Assembly (NCBI GenBank): GCA_016212165.1
Contig: JACRGY010000079.1
Span: forward strand, 1 to 33,854
From: Nitrospirota bacterium
GTDB taxonomy: Bacteria > Nitrospirota > Thermodesulfovibrionia > Thermodesulfovibrionales > UBA1546
DNA: 33,854 nt
Direction of reading: 5' to 3'
In this document: one piece after another, positions 24,128 to 33,246 of the stretch
Layout: every line of letters starts with the position of its first letter
Numbering within the stretch: the stretch's first letter is position 1
Program-made: the position numbers and the translations under genes
Notes under the pieces: model-generated
Database searches by the model: none
Told to the model about the DNA's origin: nothing
What the model saw: only the letters and a program-made list of their open reading frames with translations

Positions 24128-24141
24128 AACGGAGGTGTTTT

Positions 24142-24465
24142 ATGACACTGTTTGAGACGGTCAGGAATGCAATGCTTGCAGGTTTGGGCATGCAGCAGAA
24201 GGTGAGTGAATTTGTTGATGAGCTTGTAAAAAAGGGTGAACTTAGCGAGTCACAGGGCGCTAAGCTCATTAAAGAGTGGTCTGAGAAGGCAGAAAAAGGC
24301 ACTGAAGGGTTAAGTAAGAATTTTTCAGAGATATTGACCAAGACCCTGGACAAAATGAATCTTCCGACAAAAGACGATATCGAGAAACTCAATAAAAAAG
24401 TACAGGCATTATCAGGCAGGGTTAAAAAACTTGAGGGCATAAAAGGTGAGGGGCAGGAAGAATAA
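24142..24465 (+). CDS. Phasin-like helical protein (COG3937-type)
   Basis: A 107-residue helical protein: MTLFETVRNAMLAGLGMQQKVSEFVDELVKKGELSESQGAKLIKEW, a flexible middle, and a leucine-zipper-like end (DDIEKLNKKVQALSGRVKKLE). This is the pattern of the small proteins called polyhydroxyalkanoate synthesis regulators or PhaF-like phasins, although no PHA synthase is in the window, so granule binding is not established. Strong GGAGG precedes the ATG. It is three bases from ubiB, and the pairing suggests a shared role at membranes. Confidence 0.72.
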   Translation: MTLFETVRNAMLAGLGMQQKVSEFVDELVKKGELSESQGAKLIKEWSEKAEKGTEGLSKNFSEILTKTLDKMNLPTKDDIEKLNKKVQALSGRVKKLEGIKGEGQEE

Positions 24466-24468
24466 CTG

Positions 24469-26172
24469 ATGCCTTTCAGCCTGCTCAAACTCAGGAGCAC
24501 TTATAAAAACATTAACAGAGTTAGACAGGTTATTAATGTCTTTCTAAAGTATGGGTTTGGGCATATAATTGACCAGCTTCGCCTTCACAGGTTTATTCCT
24601 CTCAGGAAAAGGCTGAAGGCCTTTGGCCAGTGGCCTGCGGTAAAGGGCCCGACTGTTCCTGAAAGGCTCAGGATGGCTTTTTCAGAACTCGGTCCAAGTT
24701 TTATAAAGCTTGCTCAACTTCTCTCATCAAGGCCGGATCTCATCACTACCAGTTTTGCTGATGAATTCAAAAAACTTCAGGACAAGGTTCCTCCATTTGC
24801 GGTTGAGGAGGCAAAGAGAATTATAGAGGAGGAAATACACCTTCCGGTCAACAGGATATTTTCTGCTTTTCGGGATGAACCTATTGCCGCAGCGTCAATT
24901 GCACAGGTTCATCACGGTACTCTTCATGACGGCAGCGATGTGATAATAAAGGTGCAGAGGCCTAACATCAAAGAACAGATAGAGACAGACATAAATATTC
25001 TTACAACTATTGCCCAGTTAATGGATAAGCATATTCCTGAAAGCAGGTTTTTTAATCCCATAGGAATTGTTGAAGAGTTTTCAAAGACTGTAAGGAAGGA
25101 GCTTGATTTTTCCGAGGAGGCAGGAAACTGCTGCCGTTTCAGGAAAAACTTTGAGGATAACCCGAATATATATATCCCTAAGGTATACGGAGAATTTGTT
25201 ACTGAGAGAGTCCTTATTATGGAGAGGATTGACGGGGTAAGGATTGATGATATTGCTGCAATAGATGCAATGGGCCTTGACAGAAAAGAACTCGCAAAAA
25301 TAGGGGTTGATGCCTATTTCAAGATGGTGCTTAAGGACGGCTTTTTCCATGGGGACCCCCATCCCGGGAATATCTTTGCAATGCCGACAGGCCAGATAGG
25401 ATTTATGGACTTTGGGATAGTTGGAAAGATTACGGATGAAATGAAAGAGACAATGGCAAATACATTTCTTGCTATTATAAATAAAGATTTTGACAGGCTG
25501 ATTGACCAGTATATAGAACTCGAACTTGTTCCCGAAGAGATTGACTTGGTTGCATTCAGAAAAAAATTCAAGGCAGACCTCTCTGATTTTTTGGAACCGC
25601 TTTACGGGCTTACCCTGAAGGAGATAAATTTTGCCGAGTATATGGATGCAATAACCCATCTGGCAATAAAGCATAATATGAGGATTCCCTCGGACCTGCT
25701 CCTTGTCAATAAGGCCATGATGATTCTCGAAAACATAGGAAGGGAGCTTGACCCTGACTTTGATTTTACTGCTGCTGCAGAGCCTTATGCCTCCAGGCTT
25801 GTCAGGGAGAGGCTGAGTCCCTCAAAGATATATGAAAAAGTGAAGAAGAATGTAGAAGATGCAGGAGATTTTCTGGTGCTTTTCCCGCGTCAGATGAAAC
25901 AGATAGTAAGAAAGATTTTAAAGGATGACATTCATGTAAAGATGTACCATGTGAACCTTCCTGAATTTATAAAGGACATGGACAAATCAAGCAACAGAAT
26001 AGCATTTGCCATGATTGTGAGCGCCATGATTATAAGTTCAGCGATAATGCATGCAACCGGTGTCCGTCCAACCATATTCGGTTTTTCTTTCCTGGGGCTG
26101 AGCGCCTTTGGCTTTGCATTTCTACTTGGCATCTGGCTGATTATTTCCATAATACGGTCAGGCAGGCTATAA
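24469..26172 (+). CDS. ubiB: UbiB/ABC1/COQ8-family atypical kinase
   Basis: A 567-residue member of the ABC1 kinase-like family, involved in quinone synthesis or lipid homeostasis. The N-terminal family motif KxGQ reads KLAQ here (K80-Q83, in LGPSFIKLAQLLSSRPDL). The Ala-rich loop EPIAAASIAQVH is at 137-148, the VIIKVQRP lysine at 161, and HGDPHPGNIF near 290 with MDFGIVG soon after. Two transmembrane segments close the protein (IAFAMIVSAMIISSAIMHA and FGFAFLLGIWLIISII). No other ubi or men genes are nearby. The Gly-to-Ala change in KxGQ is found in part of the family to my knowledge, and its effect is unknown. Confidence 0.92.
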   Translation: MPFSLLKLRSTYKNINRVRQVINVFLKYGFGHIIDQLRLHRFIPLRKRLKAFGQWPAVKGPTVPERLRMAFSELGPSFIKLAQLLSSRPDLITTSFADEFKKLQDKVPPFAVEEAKRIIEEEIHLPVNRIFSAFRDEPIAAASIAQVHHGTLHDGSDVIIKVQRPNIKEQIETDINILTTIAQLMDKHIPESRFFNPIGIVEEFSKTVRKELDFSEEAGNCCRFRKNFEDNPNIYIPKVYGEFVTERVLIMERIDGVRIDDIAAIDAMGLDRKELAKIGVDAYFKMVLKDGFFHGDPHPGNIFAMPTGQIGFMDFGIVGKITDEMKETMANTFLAIINKDFDRLIDQYIELELVPEEIDLVAFRKKFKADLSDFLEPLYGLTLKEINFAEYMDAITHLAIKHNMRIPSDLLLVNKAMMILENIGRELDPDFDFTAAAEPYASRLVRERLSPSKIYEKVKKNVEDAGDFLVLFPRQMKQIVRKILKDDIHVKMYHVNLPEFIKDMDKSSNRIAFAMIVSAMIISSAIMHATGVRPTIFGFSFLGLSAFGFAFLLGIWLIISIIRSGRL

Positions 26173-26350
26173 AGATATTTAAGTTTTGATTGTCCAGTTT
26201 ATGTCCGGCTGTGCGTAATCCGACATATCCATCAGTTGTAACCCCCCAATTTCCCTTAGCTTTTAAACTGGCAGGTATATTGCTTTTCCTTATAGAGTTA
26301 AAGTCCTGAGTATCAAGGAAGTATTAACCTGCTCTTAAAAAGGGGGATTT
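26173..26350. other. 178-bp spacer before the chemosensory operon
   Basis: No gene or confident promoter was found. CCAGTTTA at 26194-26201 and TAAACTGG at 26264-26271 are inverted copies, and ATGTCCGG / CCGACAT near 26200-26226 form a weaker hairpin. The stretch starting GTAATCCGACAT looks like ends of some insertion sequences, but no transposase is present. Sigma28 and sigma54 consensus sites were looked for and not seen. Confidence 0.3.
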
Positions 26351-26845
26351 ATGCCAAAAAAAAACCAGGTAGTCAGATTCAAGATAGACAAAGAGTCTTT
26401 TGGGATAGATATTGGCAAGGTGCATGAGATTGTAATAGTCCCTGAGATAACCAGAGTTCCTGACACGCCTGATTTTCTTGAAGGGATAATAAATCTGAGA
26501 GGGAAAATAGTTTCAGTAATTGACCTCAGGAAGAGGCTTAAATTTAATGGTTCGCACAGGGACAAGAAAAACAGGATACTTGTAACAGAGATTAACAACC
26601 GTGTTGTGGGCCTTATAGTTGACGAGGTCTCAGAAGTGCTTAGCCTTGATATCTCCAGTATCGAACCGCCTCCGGAAATGGTCAATTCTGTAGGCGTGGA
26701 ATACATAACCGGGGTCGGCAAGCTTGAAGACAGGATAATCCTGCTCCTTGACCTTGAAAAGGTACTGAACACAGAGGAGATAGCCGGGCTTGGAAGTAAC
26801 GGGAACAAGGAAGAACTTATGGGTGCAGCAGTAAATAACCGATAG
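26351..26845 (+). CDS. cheW: Chemotaxis coupling protein CheW
   Basis: A 164-residue single CheW domain linking receptors to CheA: VVRFKIDKESFGIDIGKVHEIVI, PDFLEGIINLRGKIVSVIDLRKRL (the conserved GxxNLRGxxxPVxDL region), RILVTEINNRVVGLIVDEVSEVL and GVGKLEDRIILLLDLEKVL. ATG 26351 follows AAGGGGGA. It opens the operon that continues to cheB; the binding-protein gene follows after nine bases. Confidence 0.93.
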   Translation: MPKKNQVVRFKIDKESFGIDIGKVHEIVIVPEITRVPDTPDFLEGIINLRGKIVSVIDLRKRLKFNGSHRDKKNRILVTEINNRVVGLIVDEVSEVLSLDISSIEPPPEMVNSVGVEYITGVGKLEDRIILLLDLEKVLNTEEIAGLGSNGNKEELMGAAVNNR

Positions 26846-26854
26846 GAGGGTATT

Positions 26855-28033
26855 ATGAGTAAATCTAAAATGCCGCAGATATTTTTGGCAATACTACTAT
26901 GTTTACCGTGTGCACTCGCATTTGCAGAAGACGGGGTAACAGAGACTCAGGTACTCGTTGGCATGTCGACTGCACTTACTGGACCAGCATCCTTTTTAGG
27001 AACCAGTTTCAGAACAGGGGCCGAGGCATATTTTGGTGTTGTAAATGAAAAGGGCGGGATTAATGGAAGAAACATAAAGTTGATTGTCTATGACGACGGA
27101 TATGAACCCGGGAAGATCGTTCCGAATATAAACAAGCTAATTAAAGAAGACAAGGTGTTCTGCCTTTTTGGAAATGTTGGAACGCCAACTGCTATGGCAA
27201 TAAAGCCCATTATTATTGAGGAGAAAGTTCCATTGTTTGCCCCTTTTACAGGGGCGGAAGCACTAAGAAATCCTGTTGTGAAATACATTCTGAACTACCG
27301 GGCCAGCTATAACCAGGAGGCCGAAGAATTCATAAAGGGAATAGTTGATGTGCTGGGGCATAAGAGAATAGGAGTATTTTACCAGAATGATTCATACGGC
27401 AATGCTGTTTTAAAAGCAACAAGGACAGCTCTTCAGAAAAGAGGGTTAGAACCTCTCGTTACAGGGACATACCAGAGGAATACCGAGGATGTCAGCAATG
27501 CCTTGAATGAGATAATGAAAGAAAGGCCTGAAGCAGTGGTAATGGTTGGTACTTATGCTGCCTGCGCCAAATTTATTATAGAAGGCAAAAAAAGGGGCTT
27601 TAATCCTATATATATGAATGTCTCGTTTGTTGGACCCGATAAGCTTGCTGAAATGCTTGGTAAATATGGAGAGAATGTGGTGGTAACACAGGTAGTCCCT
27701 CCATTTGATAATGCAAAGTATAATTACGCTGCTGTGCAGGAGTATATGGCATTGCTTAGAAAATATTTTCCGGACAGTAAACCCAGTTTTGGCGGGCTGG
27801 AGGGGTTTTTGGCTGCAAAGGTATTTGTAGAAGGAGTAAAAAGAGCAGGCAAGAATCTGACGCGTGAATCCTTCATAAGCGCGGTGGAAGGCATTAAAGA
27901 TTTGGATATAAAGGCGGGCAATAAAATAAGTTTTTCTGCACAGAATCATCAGGGTTCTCAAAAGGTTTATCCAAGTGTCATTAAAGGCGAGAAATATGTA
28001 TTGGTGGAAGACTGGAAAATATTAAGCAGATAG
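26855..28033 (+). CDS. LivK-type periplasmic ligand-binding protein in che operon
   Basis: A 392-residue type I periplasmic binding protein (Peripla_BP_6). The Sec signal peptide ends at about ALAFA/ED (residue 24), and the mature chain begins VLVGMSTALTGPASFLGTSFRTGAEAYF, as in LivJ/LivK and AmiC. Ligands of the family are amino acids, amides or related small molecules. There are no permease or ATPase genes with it; instead it lies between cheW and a second binding protein in a chemosensory operon. It may present ligand to the receptor encoded downstream. The ribosome site is strong (AGGAGGG). Confidence 0.88.
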   Translation: MSKSKMPQIFLAILLCLPCALAFAEDGVTETQVLVGMSTALTGPASFLGTSFRTGAEAYFGVVNEKGGINGRNIKLIVYDDGYEPGKIVPNINKLIKEDKVFCLFGNVGTPTAMAIKPIIIEEKVPLFAPFTGAEALRNPVVKYILNYRASYNQEAEEFIKGIVDVLGHKRIGVFYQNDSYGNAVLKATRTALQKRGLEPLVTGTYQRNTEDVSNALNEIMKERPEAVVMVGTYAACAKFIIEGKKRGFNPIYMNVSFVGPDKLAEMLGKYGENVVVTQVVPPFDNAKYNYAAVQEYMALLRKYFPDSKPSFGGLEGFLAAKVFVEGVKRAGKNLTRESFISAVEGIKDLDIKAGNKISFSAQNHQGSQKVYPSVIKGEKYVLVEDWKILSR

Positions 28034-28051
28034 AATTAGAGGAGGACAAAA

Positions 28052-28903
28052 ATGGTAAAGGCAATTAGCATAATTATGGTTGCATTCTTTGCAGTTATAA
28101 CAGTTATGGTATGTATAGCGTCAGCAGAAATCAAGTTCGCCATACTTCCGCGTTTGAGTTCAGAAGCACTGTATGGTATGTTCAAGCCCCTCGCGGAGTA
28201 TTTGACTAATGAGACAGGAGAGAAGGTCAATATTGTAATCCCGAAGGACTTCGATGCATTTAAGGAAGCAATAAAATCAGGGCAGGCAGATATTGGTTTT
28301 GCAAATTCGCTTATTTATATCCAACTTAAAAAAGATGTGAATCTTGACCCTTTGGCATTATCGTCAGAAGAGAAAGCAGGCACAAAATTCCGCGGGATTA
28401 TTATTGCCAGAAAAGACAGCGGTATAGAAAAACTTCAGGATCTAAAAGGCAGGAAGCTTGTGTTTGTAGAGAAAGACTCCGCTGCCGGATATATATTCCA
28501 GATGCTTATGCTGAAAAAGGCAGGCATGGATGTTCAAAAAGATTTTGTTACGCTCCCATTTGCAATGAAACACGATAAGGTGACAATGGCAGTCTTTAAC
28601 AAAGAGGCAGATGCCGGCGGCATCCGCGAGGATGATTTGGAAAAAATGAAGAATAAGGCAGATCTTTCACAGATTAAAGTTGTTGGGTATTCGGACTATT
28701 TCCCGAACTGGCCTGTATTCACCACTGCAAAACTTAACAAGAGTGTTGTTGAGAAGATAAGGGCAGCGCTGCTCAAGCTTAAGCCCGATGATGCTGAGTC
28801 TACGAGGGTTCTCAGGTCTGCCAGGCTTACAGGTTTTGTTAATGTTTCTGATAAGGACTACGACCAGCTCCGTCAGGCAGCAAAGCTGGTTGGAGCTCTC
28901 TAA
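28052..28903 (+). CDS. PhnD-type periplasmic binding protein in che operon
   Basis: A 283-residue type II binding protein of the PhnD/SsuA-like group (phosphonate, phosphite or related anions in characterised members). The signal peptide ends near ASA/EI (residue 25), followed by [41 protein letters not shown], and [24 protein letters not shown]. No phn transporter genes are near. It is 13 bases upstream of the MCP gene, so a sensory role is more likely than transport; the actual ligand is unknown. Confidence 0.87.
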   Translation: MVKAISIIMVAFFAVITVMVCIASAEIKFAILPRLSSEALYGMFKPLAEYLTNETGEKVNIVIPKDFDAFKEAIKSGQADIGFANSLIYIQLKKDVNLDPLALSSEEKAGTKFRGIIIARKDSGIEKLQDLKGRKLVFVEKDSAAGYIFQMLMLKKAGMDVQKDFVTLPFAMKHDKVTMAVFNKEADAGGIREDDLEKMKNKADLSQIKVVGYSDYFPNWPVFTTAKLNKSVVEKIRAALLKLKPDDAESTRVLRSARLTGFVNVSDKDYDQLRQAAKLVGAL

Positions 28904-28916
28904 GGGAGGGAGGGTT

Positions 28917-30710
28917 ATGATTAAGAATATGACTATAGGAAAAAAATTAACTCTGGGCGTGGGTGTTATGCTGCTTATGGTCTTAATCATGGGAATGGTG
29001 TTTTTTGCAGCTACAAGGCAGGTACAAAAAGAGTTAAAGACATACCAGCAAATCAGGGCGCTGAATGCATTAATGACTGCAAGAATCATGGACCATTTTA
29101 GATGGCTGGATGGGCTTTCTTCAGGGGTGTTTGTTCAGGGCAGGGCATTTACAGGCAAACTCAATCCCGATGAATGTGAATTGGGTAAATGGACGGCTGC
29201 TTACAAGCCATATTCTGAGGAACTCGCAGCGCCCTTTAAGGAACTGAACGAACCTCACAGGAAGCTTCATGCCTCAGCAGAAAAAATTCTCGCCGCATAT
29301 AAGATAGGCAATATAGATGATGCCCATACGATATTTGTAACAGAGACAACCCCTGCTGTCACCTCTGTTCAGGAAAACCTGAGCAAGATGAAAGAGATTC
29401 TCAAAAAAGATGAAGAGACAGAACATAAACATCTTGAGGCCGTCCAGAACAGGGCAAATATGATTTCTTTCGGACTGACTATATCTGTTATCCTGTTTGG
29501 AATTTTTGGCGGCATAGTATTTGTAAGGGGTATTACTTTACCTGTTCAAAAGGTTATGTCAGTGATGCAGAAGGTGGCAAAGGGAGATTTAACAGAAAAA
29601 ATTGAAGGTGTGAAAGGCAATGACGAGATAGGCCAGATGGCATCCTATACCAATGAGATGATAGCAGGACTCAATAACATTATTACTCAGATAAAGGAAA
29701 ATGCATATGAGGTAGCATCAGCGGCAACCCAGATAGCATCTTCATCCGAGCAGAGCTCAAAGAATTCAGAATCATCTGCCGCTGCAGTTGAAGAAATGAC
29801 CTCGACTATGCATGAGATGTCAGCCAATATACAAAGTGTGGCCAAGAATATCCAGGGCCAGGCATCTTCCGTGACAGAGACATCATCTTCAGTTGAACAG
29901 ATGGTTACATCCATTCATAGAGTGGCGGATAATGTAAAGAGGCTTGTGGATATAACCAACAAGGCGTTAGGGGCGGTTATGTCCGGAAAGCAGGCTGTTG
30001 GAAAGGCGTCTTCCGGTATGGAGGAGATAAACAAAGTGACCACCAGGGCCGCGGACACAATAGCCAGGCTCAGCAGCAAGACCGATGACATAGGGAGGAT
30101 AGTGGTGCTGATAGATGATATTGCTGAACAGACGAACCTTCTTGCGCTGAATGCTGCCATAGAGGCGGCAAGGGCAGGAGAGCAGGGAATGGGTTTTGCA
30201 GTGGTTGCCGAGGAAGTCAGAAAACTTGCAGAGCGATCGGCAAAGTCAACAAGGGAGATTACCGAACTTATAAATACAGTCACGAAAGAAGCGCAGGAGG
30301 CAGTAAACCATATGGGAAATAATGCTGATATTGTTGAGCAGGGCTTAGCCCTGAGCCATGAGGTAAATCAGGCACTGAAGGGGATAGAAGAATCTGTGGC
30401 TGAGGTATCCAAATACAGCCAGGAGATAGGGGCTGCAACAATAGAGCAGTCGAGCGGTTCAGAACAGATAGGAAAGGCAGTGATAAATCTTAATGAGATT
30501 ACACAGGAAATAAGCACGGCCTCAGAGGAGCAATCATCCGGCGTGGATCAGGTTGTCAATGCTATAGAAAAGGTAAGAGAGATGGTTCAGCAGAATGCCT
30601 CGGGCTCTATCGAACTCGCATCCTCGGCAGAACAACTGAGCAAACAGGCTGAAAGCCTGCAGTCAATCGTAGGTAAATTTGCCCTTAACGGGAACGGGAA
30701 AGGACATTGA
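28917..30710 (+). CDS. Methyl-accepting chemotaxis protein with periplasmic CZB-like motif
   Basis: A 597-residue receptor: TM1 ~11-31, periplasmic domain ~32-181, TM2 ~182-203, HAMP ~204-256, then a long signalling coiled coil with the hairpin tip [21 protein letters not shown] near residue 405. The periplasmic part carries H60-xx-W63, C87-x-LGKW and H114-xxx-H118, the three-His one-Cys pattern of the CZB zinc-binding domain, which is usually cytoplasmic. ATG 28917 (after GGGAGGGAGGG) is used; the frame is open 129 bases upstream inside the phnD-like gene. It is likely to signal to the CheW and CheA of this operon. Confidence 0.92.
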   Translation: MIKNMTIGKKLTLGVGVMLLMVLIMGMVFFAATRQVQKELKTYQQIRALNALMTARIMDHFRWLDGLSSGVFVQGRAFTGKLNPDECELGKWTAAYKPYSEELAAPFKELNEPHRKLHASAEKILAAYKIGNIDDAHTIFVTETTPAVTSVQENLSKMKEILKKDEETEHKHLEAVQNRANMISFGLTISVILFGIFGGIVFVRGITLPVQKVMSVMQKVAKGDLTEKIEGVKGNDEIGQMASYTNEMIAGLNNIITQIKENAYEVASAATQIASSSEQSSKNSESSAAAVEEMTSTMHEMSANIQSVAKNIQGQASSVTETSSSVEQMVTSIHRVADNVKRLVDITNKALGAVMSGKQAVGKASSGMEEINKVTTRAADTIARLSSKTDDIGRIVVLIDDIAEQTNLLALNAAIEAARAGEQGMGFAVVAEEVRKLAERSAKSTREITELINTVTKEAQEAVNHMGNNADIVEQGLALSHEVNQALKGIEESVAEVSKYSQEIGAATIEQSSGSEQIGKAVINLNEITQEISTASEEQSSGVDQVVNAIEKVREMVQQNASGSIELASSAEQLSKQAESLQSIVGKFALNGNGKGH

Positions 30711-30715
30711 GCTTT

Positions 30716-31561
30716 ATGGGCTATGTCTCAGATGTTATGACACCGGATGAGTTTAAGCTCTTCAGGGACCTGATTCATAACGAGTGCGGAATTTTCTTAA
30801 AGGAAGAGAAACGGGACTTTCTTAAGATGAGGGTCGAAAAGAGACTGAAGACGCTGAGTATAGGGAGTTATTTTAATTATTACAGGTATGTGAAGGATGA
30901 GAGAAACAGAAGAGAATTAAGCAGCCTGCTTGACAGTATAACAATCAACGAAACTTATTTCTTCAGGAACACGCCTCAGTTCGAGATTCTAAGGGAAAGG
31001 GTCATTCCAGAACTAATAGAAAGGAAAAGGAAGGCAGGCGATTATAATCTTATGGCCTGGAGCGCAGGCTGTGCAACAGGGGAAGAACCTTATTCCATCG
31101 CAATCGAGATATTAGAGGCAATACCTGATATCTCCAGGTGGAACGTGCAGATTATTGCCTCGGATATTTCCTGGCGTTGCATCGAGACCGGACAGAAAGG
31201 CGTATATCCGGGTGAAAAGCTCAAGGATGTGCCTCCTGAATATCTTGCAAAGTATTTTATATATTCAGATGCGTCCTATCAGGTGTCGGATAACGTGAAA
31301 AGGCTTGTGATATTTGATTTCCATAATTTAAAGCATGAAAACGGTTTAACTGAGGTTGATGTGGTCTTCTGCAGAAATGTGATGATATATTTTGACATAG
31401 AGGAACAGAAGAGAATTGTTGCGAGGTTTCAAAAAGTTTTGAATGCAGATGGCTATTTATTTCTCGGACATGCAGAGAGCCTCCAGGGCATTGCAAATGG
31501 TGATTTCAAATTCCTTTACCTGAACAAGGGGACGGCATATCAGAAGGTGAACCCCGCTTAG
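30716..31561 (+). CDS. cheR: Chemotaxis protein methyltransferase CheR
   Basis: A 281-residue SAM-dependent enzyme that methylates receptor glutamates. The N-terminal helical domain (MTPDEFKLFRDLIHNECGI) is followed by TINETYFFRN, SAM motif MAWSAGCATGEEPYSIAIE, DVVFCRNVMIYFD and GYLFLGHAES. Start choice is ambiguous: ATG 30716 is taken, but TTG 30707 overlaps the receptor stop (TTGA) with AAGGA just before it and would add three residues. No C-terminal pentapeptide tether is visible on the receptor. Confidence 0.93.
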   Translation: MGYVSDVMTPDEFKLFRDLIHNECGIFLKEEKRDFLKMRVEKRLKTLSIGSYFNYYRYVKDERNRRELSSLLDSITINETYFFRNTPQFEILRERVIPELIERKRKAGDYNLMAWSAGCATGEEPYSIAIEILEAIPDISRWNVQIIASDISWRCIETGQKGVYPGEKLKDVPPEYLAKYFIYSDASYQVSDNVKRLVIFDFHNLKHENGLTEVDVVFCRNVMIYFDIEEQKRIVARFQKVLNADGYLFLGHAESLQGIANGDFKFLYLNKGTAYQKVNPA

Positions 31562-31602
31562 AAAGCCCAGTGACTTTCTTTCTGACGGGGTGAAGGATAC
31601 AG

Positions 31603-33246
31603 ATGAGTGATATGGGCATAAAATTAACAGATGCAGACATGGCAGAACTCAGGGTTGCCTTTTTTTCCCAGTCTGAAGAGATACTTGATAATCTCCAGCA
31701 GCAGATTATGGCAATAGAGGACAACCCCGGTGAAGATAACTGGAAGGCATTGAAGAGGGCATTTCACACTCTGAAGGGAGATTCAAAGGCAATGGGATTC
31801 AACAGCATCGGTACCTTTGCACATAAGGTTGAGGATTTGATTGCAGGCATAAAGGATAGAGAACCTGACAGGGCCTCAATTGACCTGCTCCTTGAATGCG
31901 CTGATGCCTTCAGGGTCTTTCTCGATGATGTTGCTGACAATAGAGAGCCTGAGATATCAGGTATAGTTTCAAAAATTGCATCATATGCCGGCGGTTGTGC
32001 TCCTGTGGCCGGGAAACAGGAATTGCAAAAGACCAATAGGGATAATGGCAGGGGGCTGCCATTTCTGAAGATTGAACCTGAACGCGTTGACAGGATAATG
32101 AATCTTGTCGGGGAGCTTGTCATAGGGCGTTCGATGCTGTCTCAGTTAACATCTGAAGTGCATAATCTCGGCACTGACTCCATTGCCATGCGTCTCGAAA
32201 ACCTCAACTCCTCTTTTGAGCGTACGCTCTCTGACCTGCAGAGGTCGGTTATGAAGGTGAGGATGCTGCCTGTTGATCTCATCTTCAGGCGTTTCCCGAG
32301 GATTGTCAGAGACCTGTCTGCAGAAAAAGGGAAAATCGTCAGGCTAAAAATCCAGGGAGAAAATACAGAGCTCGATAAAGGCATTGTTGATGTTATAGGC
32401 GAACCACTTTTACATATTGTCAGGAATGCCATTGATCATGGCATAGAAACTACTGATGAGAGAAAGGCATCAGGAAAACCGGAAGAAGGCCTGCTCTCCC
32501 TGAAGGCATTTCACCAGGGAAACCAGATGGTTATTGAGATAGAAGATGATGGACGGGGAATAGACACGGACCGGCTAAAGGAAAAGGCAATTCAAAAGGG
32601 CATGCTTAGCAGTGATGACGCTAAAAAAATGAGCGCCAAAGAGGCCATGAACCTTATTTTCCTTTCAGGATTCTCTACAGCAGAAAGCATAACAGAGATG
32701 TCAGGAAGAGGAGTTGGAATGGACATAGTAAAGGATGCTGTGGAATCCCTGAGGGGAATTATAGATATAACTTCTGAAAAAGACAGAGGTACAAATATCA
32801 CCCTGCGGCTGCCTCTGACGCTTGCGATTATCAAGTCCATACTTTTCACATACAAGTCAGAAACCTTTGCGCTTCCGTTGGCGTCTGTAACAGAGATAAT
32901 CAGGGTATTACCGGAGGATATTGAAACTATAGGAGGAAATCCTGTACTCAGGCACAGAAAAGGCATGGTGCCTCTGATATCTATAGGTGGAACGGAGATT
33001 AGCCATAGCAAATACTTTATTATTCTTATCGGGGTTGCCCGGATGAGGGCAGGACTGATAACTGAAAAAATCATTGGTGAGGAGGAGCTTGTCATTAAAT
33101 CGCTTGATGACAGGGTCTCAACAGGTCTTGCAGCAGGAGCATCTATTCTCGGTAACGGAAGTGTTGTATTGATTCTTGACCCGTTGTTTTTAATCAAGAA
33201 AGGTGCCGGGTATCAACAGATGTCAGGCATCGTGGAAAACATATGA
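31603..33246 (+). CDS. cheA: Chemotaxis histidine kinase CheA, lacking P2
   Basis: A 547-residue kinase. P1 (HPt) with phospho-accepting H55 in AFHTLKGDSKAMGF; a short linker at ~115-152; P3 dimerisation helices with FLKIEPERVDRIMNLVGELVIGRS; P4 with N box HIVRNAIDHGIE (271-282), DDGRGID (315-321) and SGRGVGMDIV (367-376); P5 CheW-like at ~405-540. There is no P2 domain to dock CheY or CheB, so the partners must be phosphorylated by direct contact with P1. AAGGA lies before ATG 31603. The stop overlaps cheB by four bases. Confidence 0.95.
   Translation: MSDMGIKLTDADMAELRVAFFSQSEEILDNLQQQIMAIEDNPGEDNWKALKRAFHTLKGDSKAMGFNSIGTFAHKVEDLIAGIKDREPDRASIDLLLECADAFRVFLDDVADNREPEISGIVSKIASYAGGCAPVAGKQELQKTNRDNGRGLPFLKIEPERVDRIMNLVGELVIGRSMLSQLTSEVHNLGTDSIAMRLENLNSSFERTLSDLQRSVMKVRMLPVDLIFRRFPRIVRDLSAEKGKIVRLKIQGENTELDKGIVDVIGEPLLHIVRNAIDHGIETTDERKASGKPEEGLLSLKAFHQGNQMVIEIEDDGRGIDTDRLKEKAIQKGMLSSDDAKKMSAKEAMNLIFLSGFSTAESITEMSGRGVGMDIVKDAVESLRGIIDITSEKDRGTNITLRLPLTLAIIKSILFTYKSETFALPLASVTEIIRVLPEDIETIGGNPVLRHRKGMVPLISIGGTEISHSKYFIILIGVARMRAGLITEKIIGEEELVIKSLDDRVSTGLAAGASILGNGSVVLILDPLFLIKKGAGYQQMSGIVENI

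Noticed and set aside
25081-25674. Antisense open frame within ubiB (197 codons)
   Set aside because: Overlaps the conserved kinase motifs of ubiB and shows no independent coding evidence.
26200-26226. Insertion sequence end in the spacer before cheW
   Set aside because: The GTAATCCGACAT-like string is suggestive, but there is no second end at a sensible distance, no target duplication and no transposase.
26264-26345. Possible flagellar sigma28 promoter before cheW
   Set aside because: A TAAA is present but nothing resembling GCCGATAA occurs 15 bases downstream.
32592-33197. Long open frame antisense to cheA (201 codons)
   Set aside because: Shadow of the CheA P4/P5 coding region; no motif or start signal.
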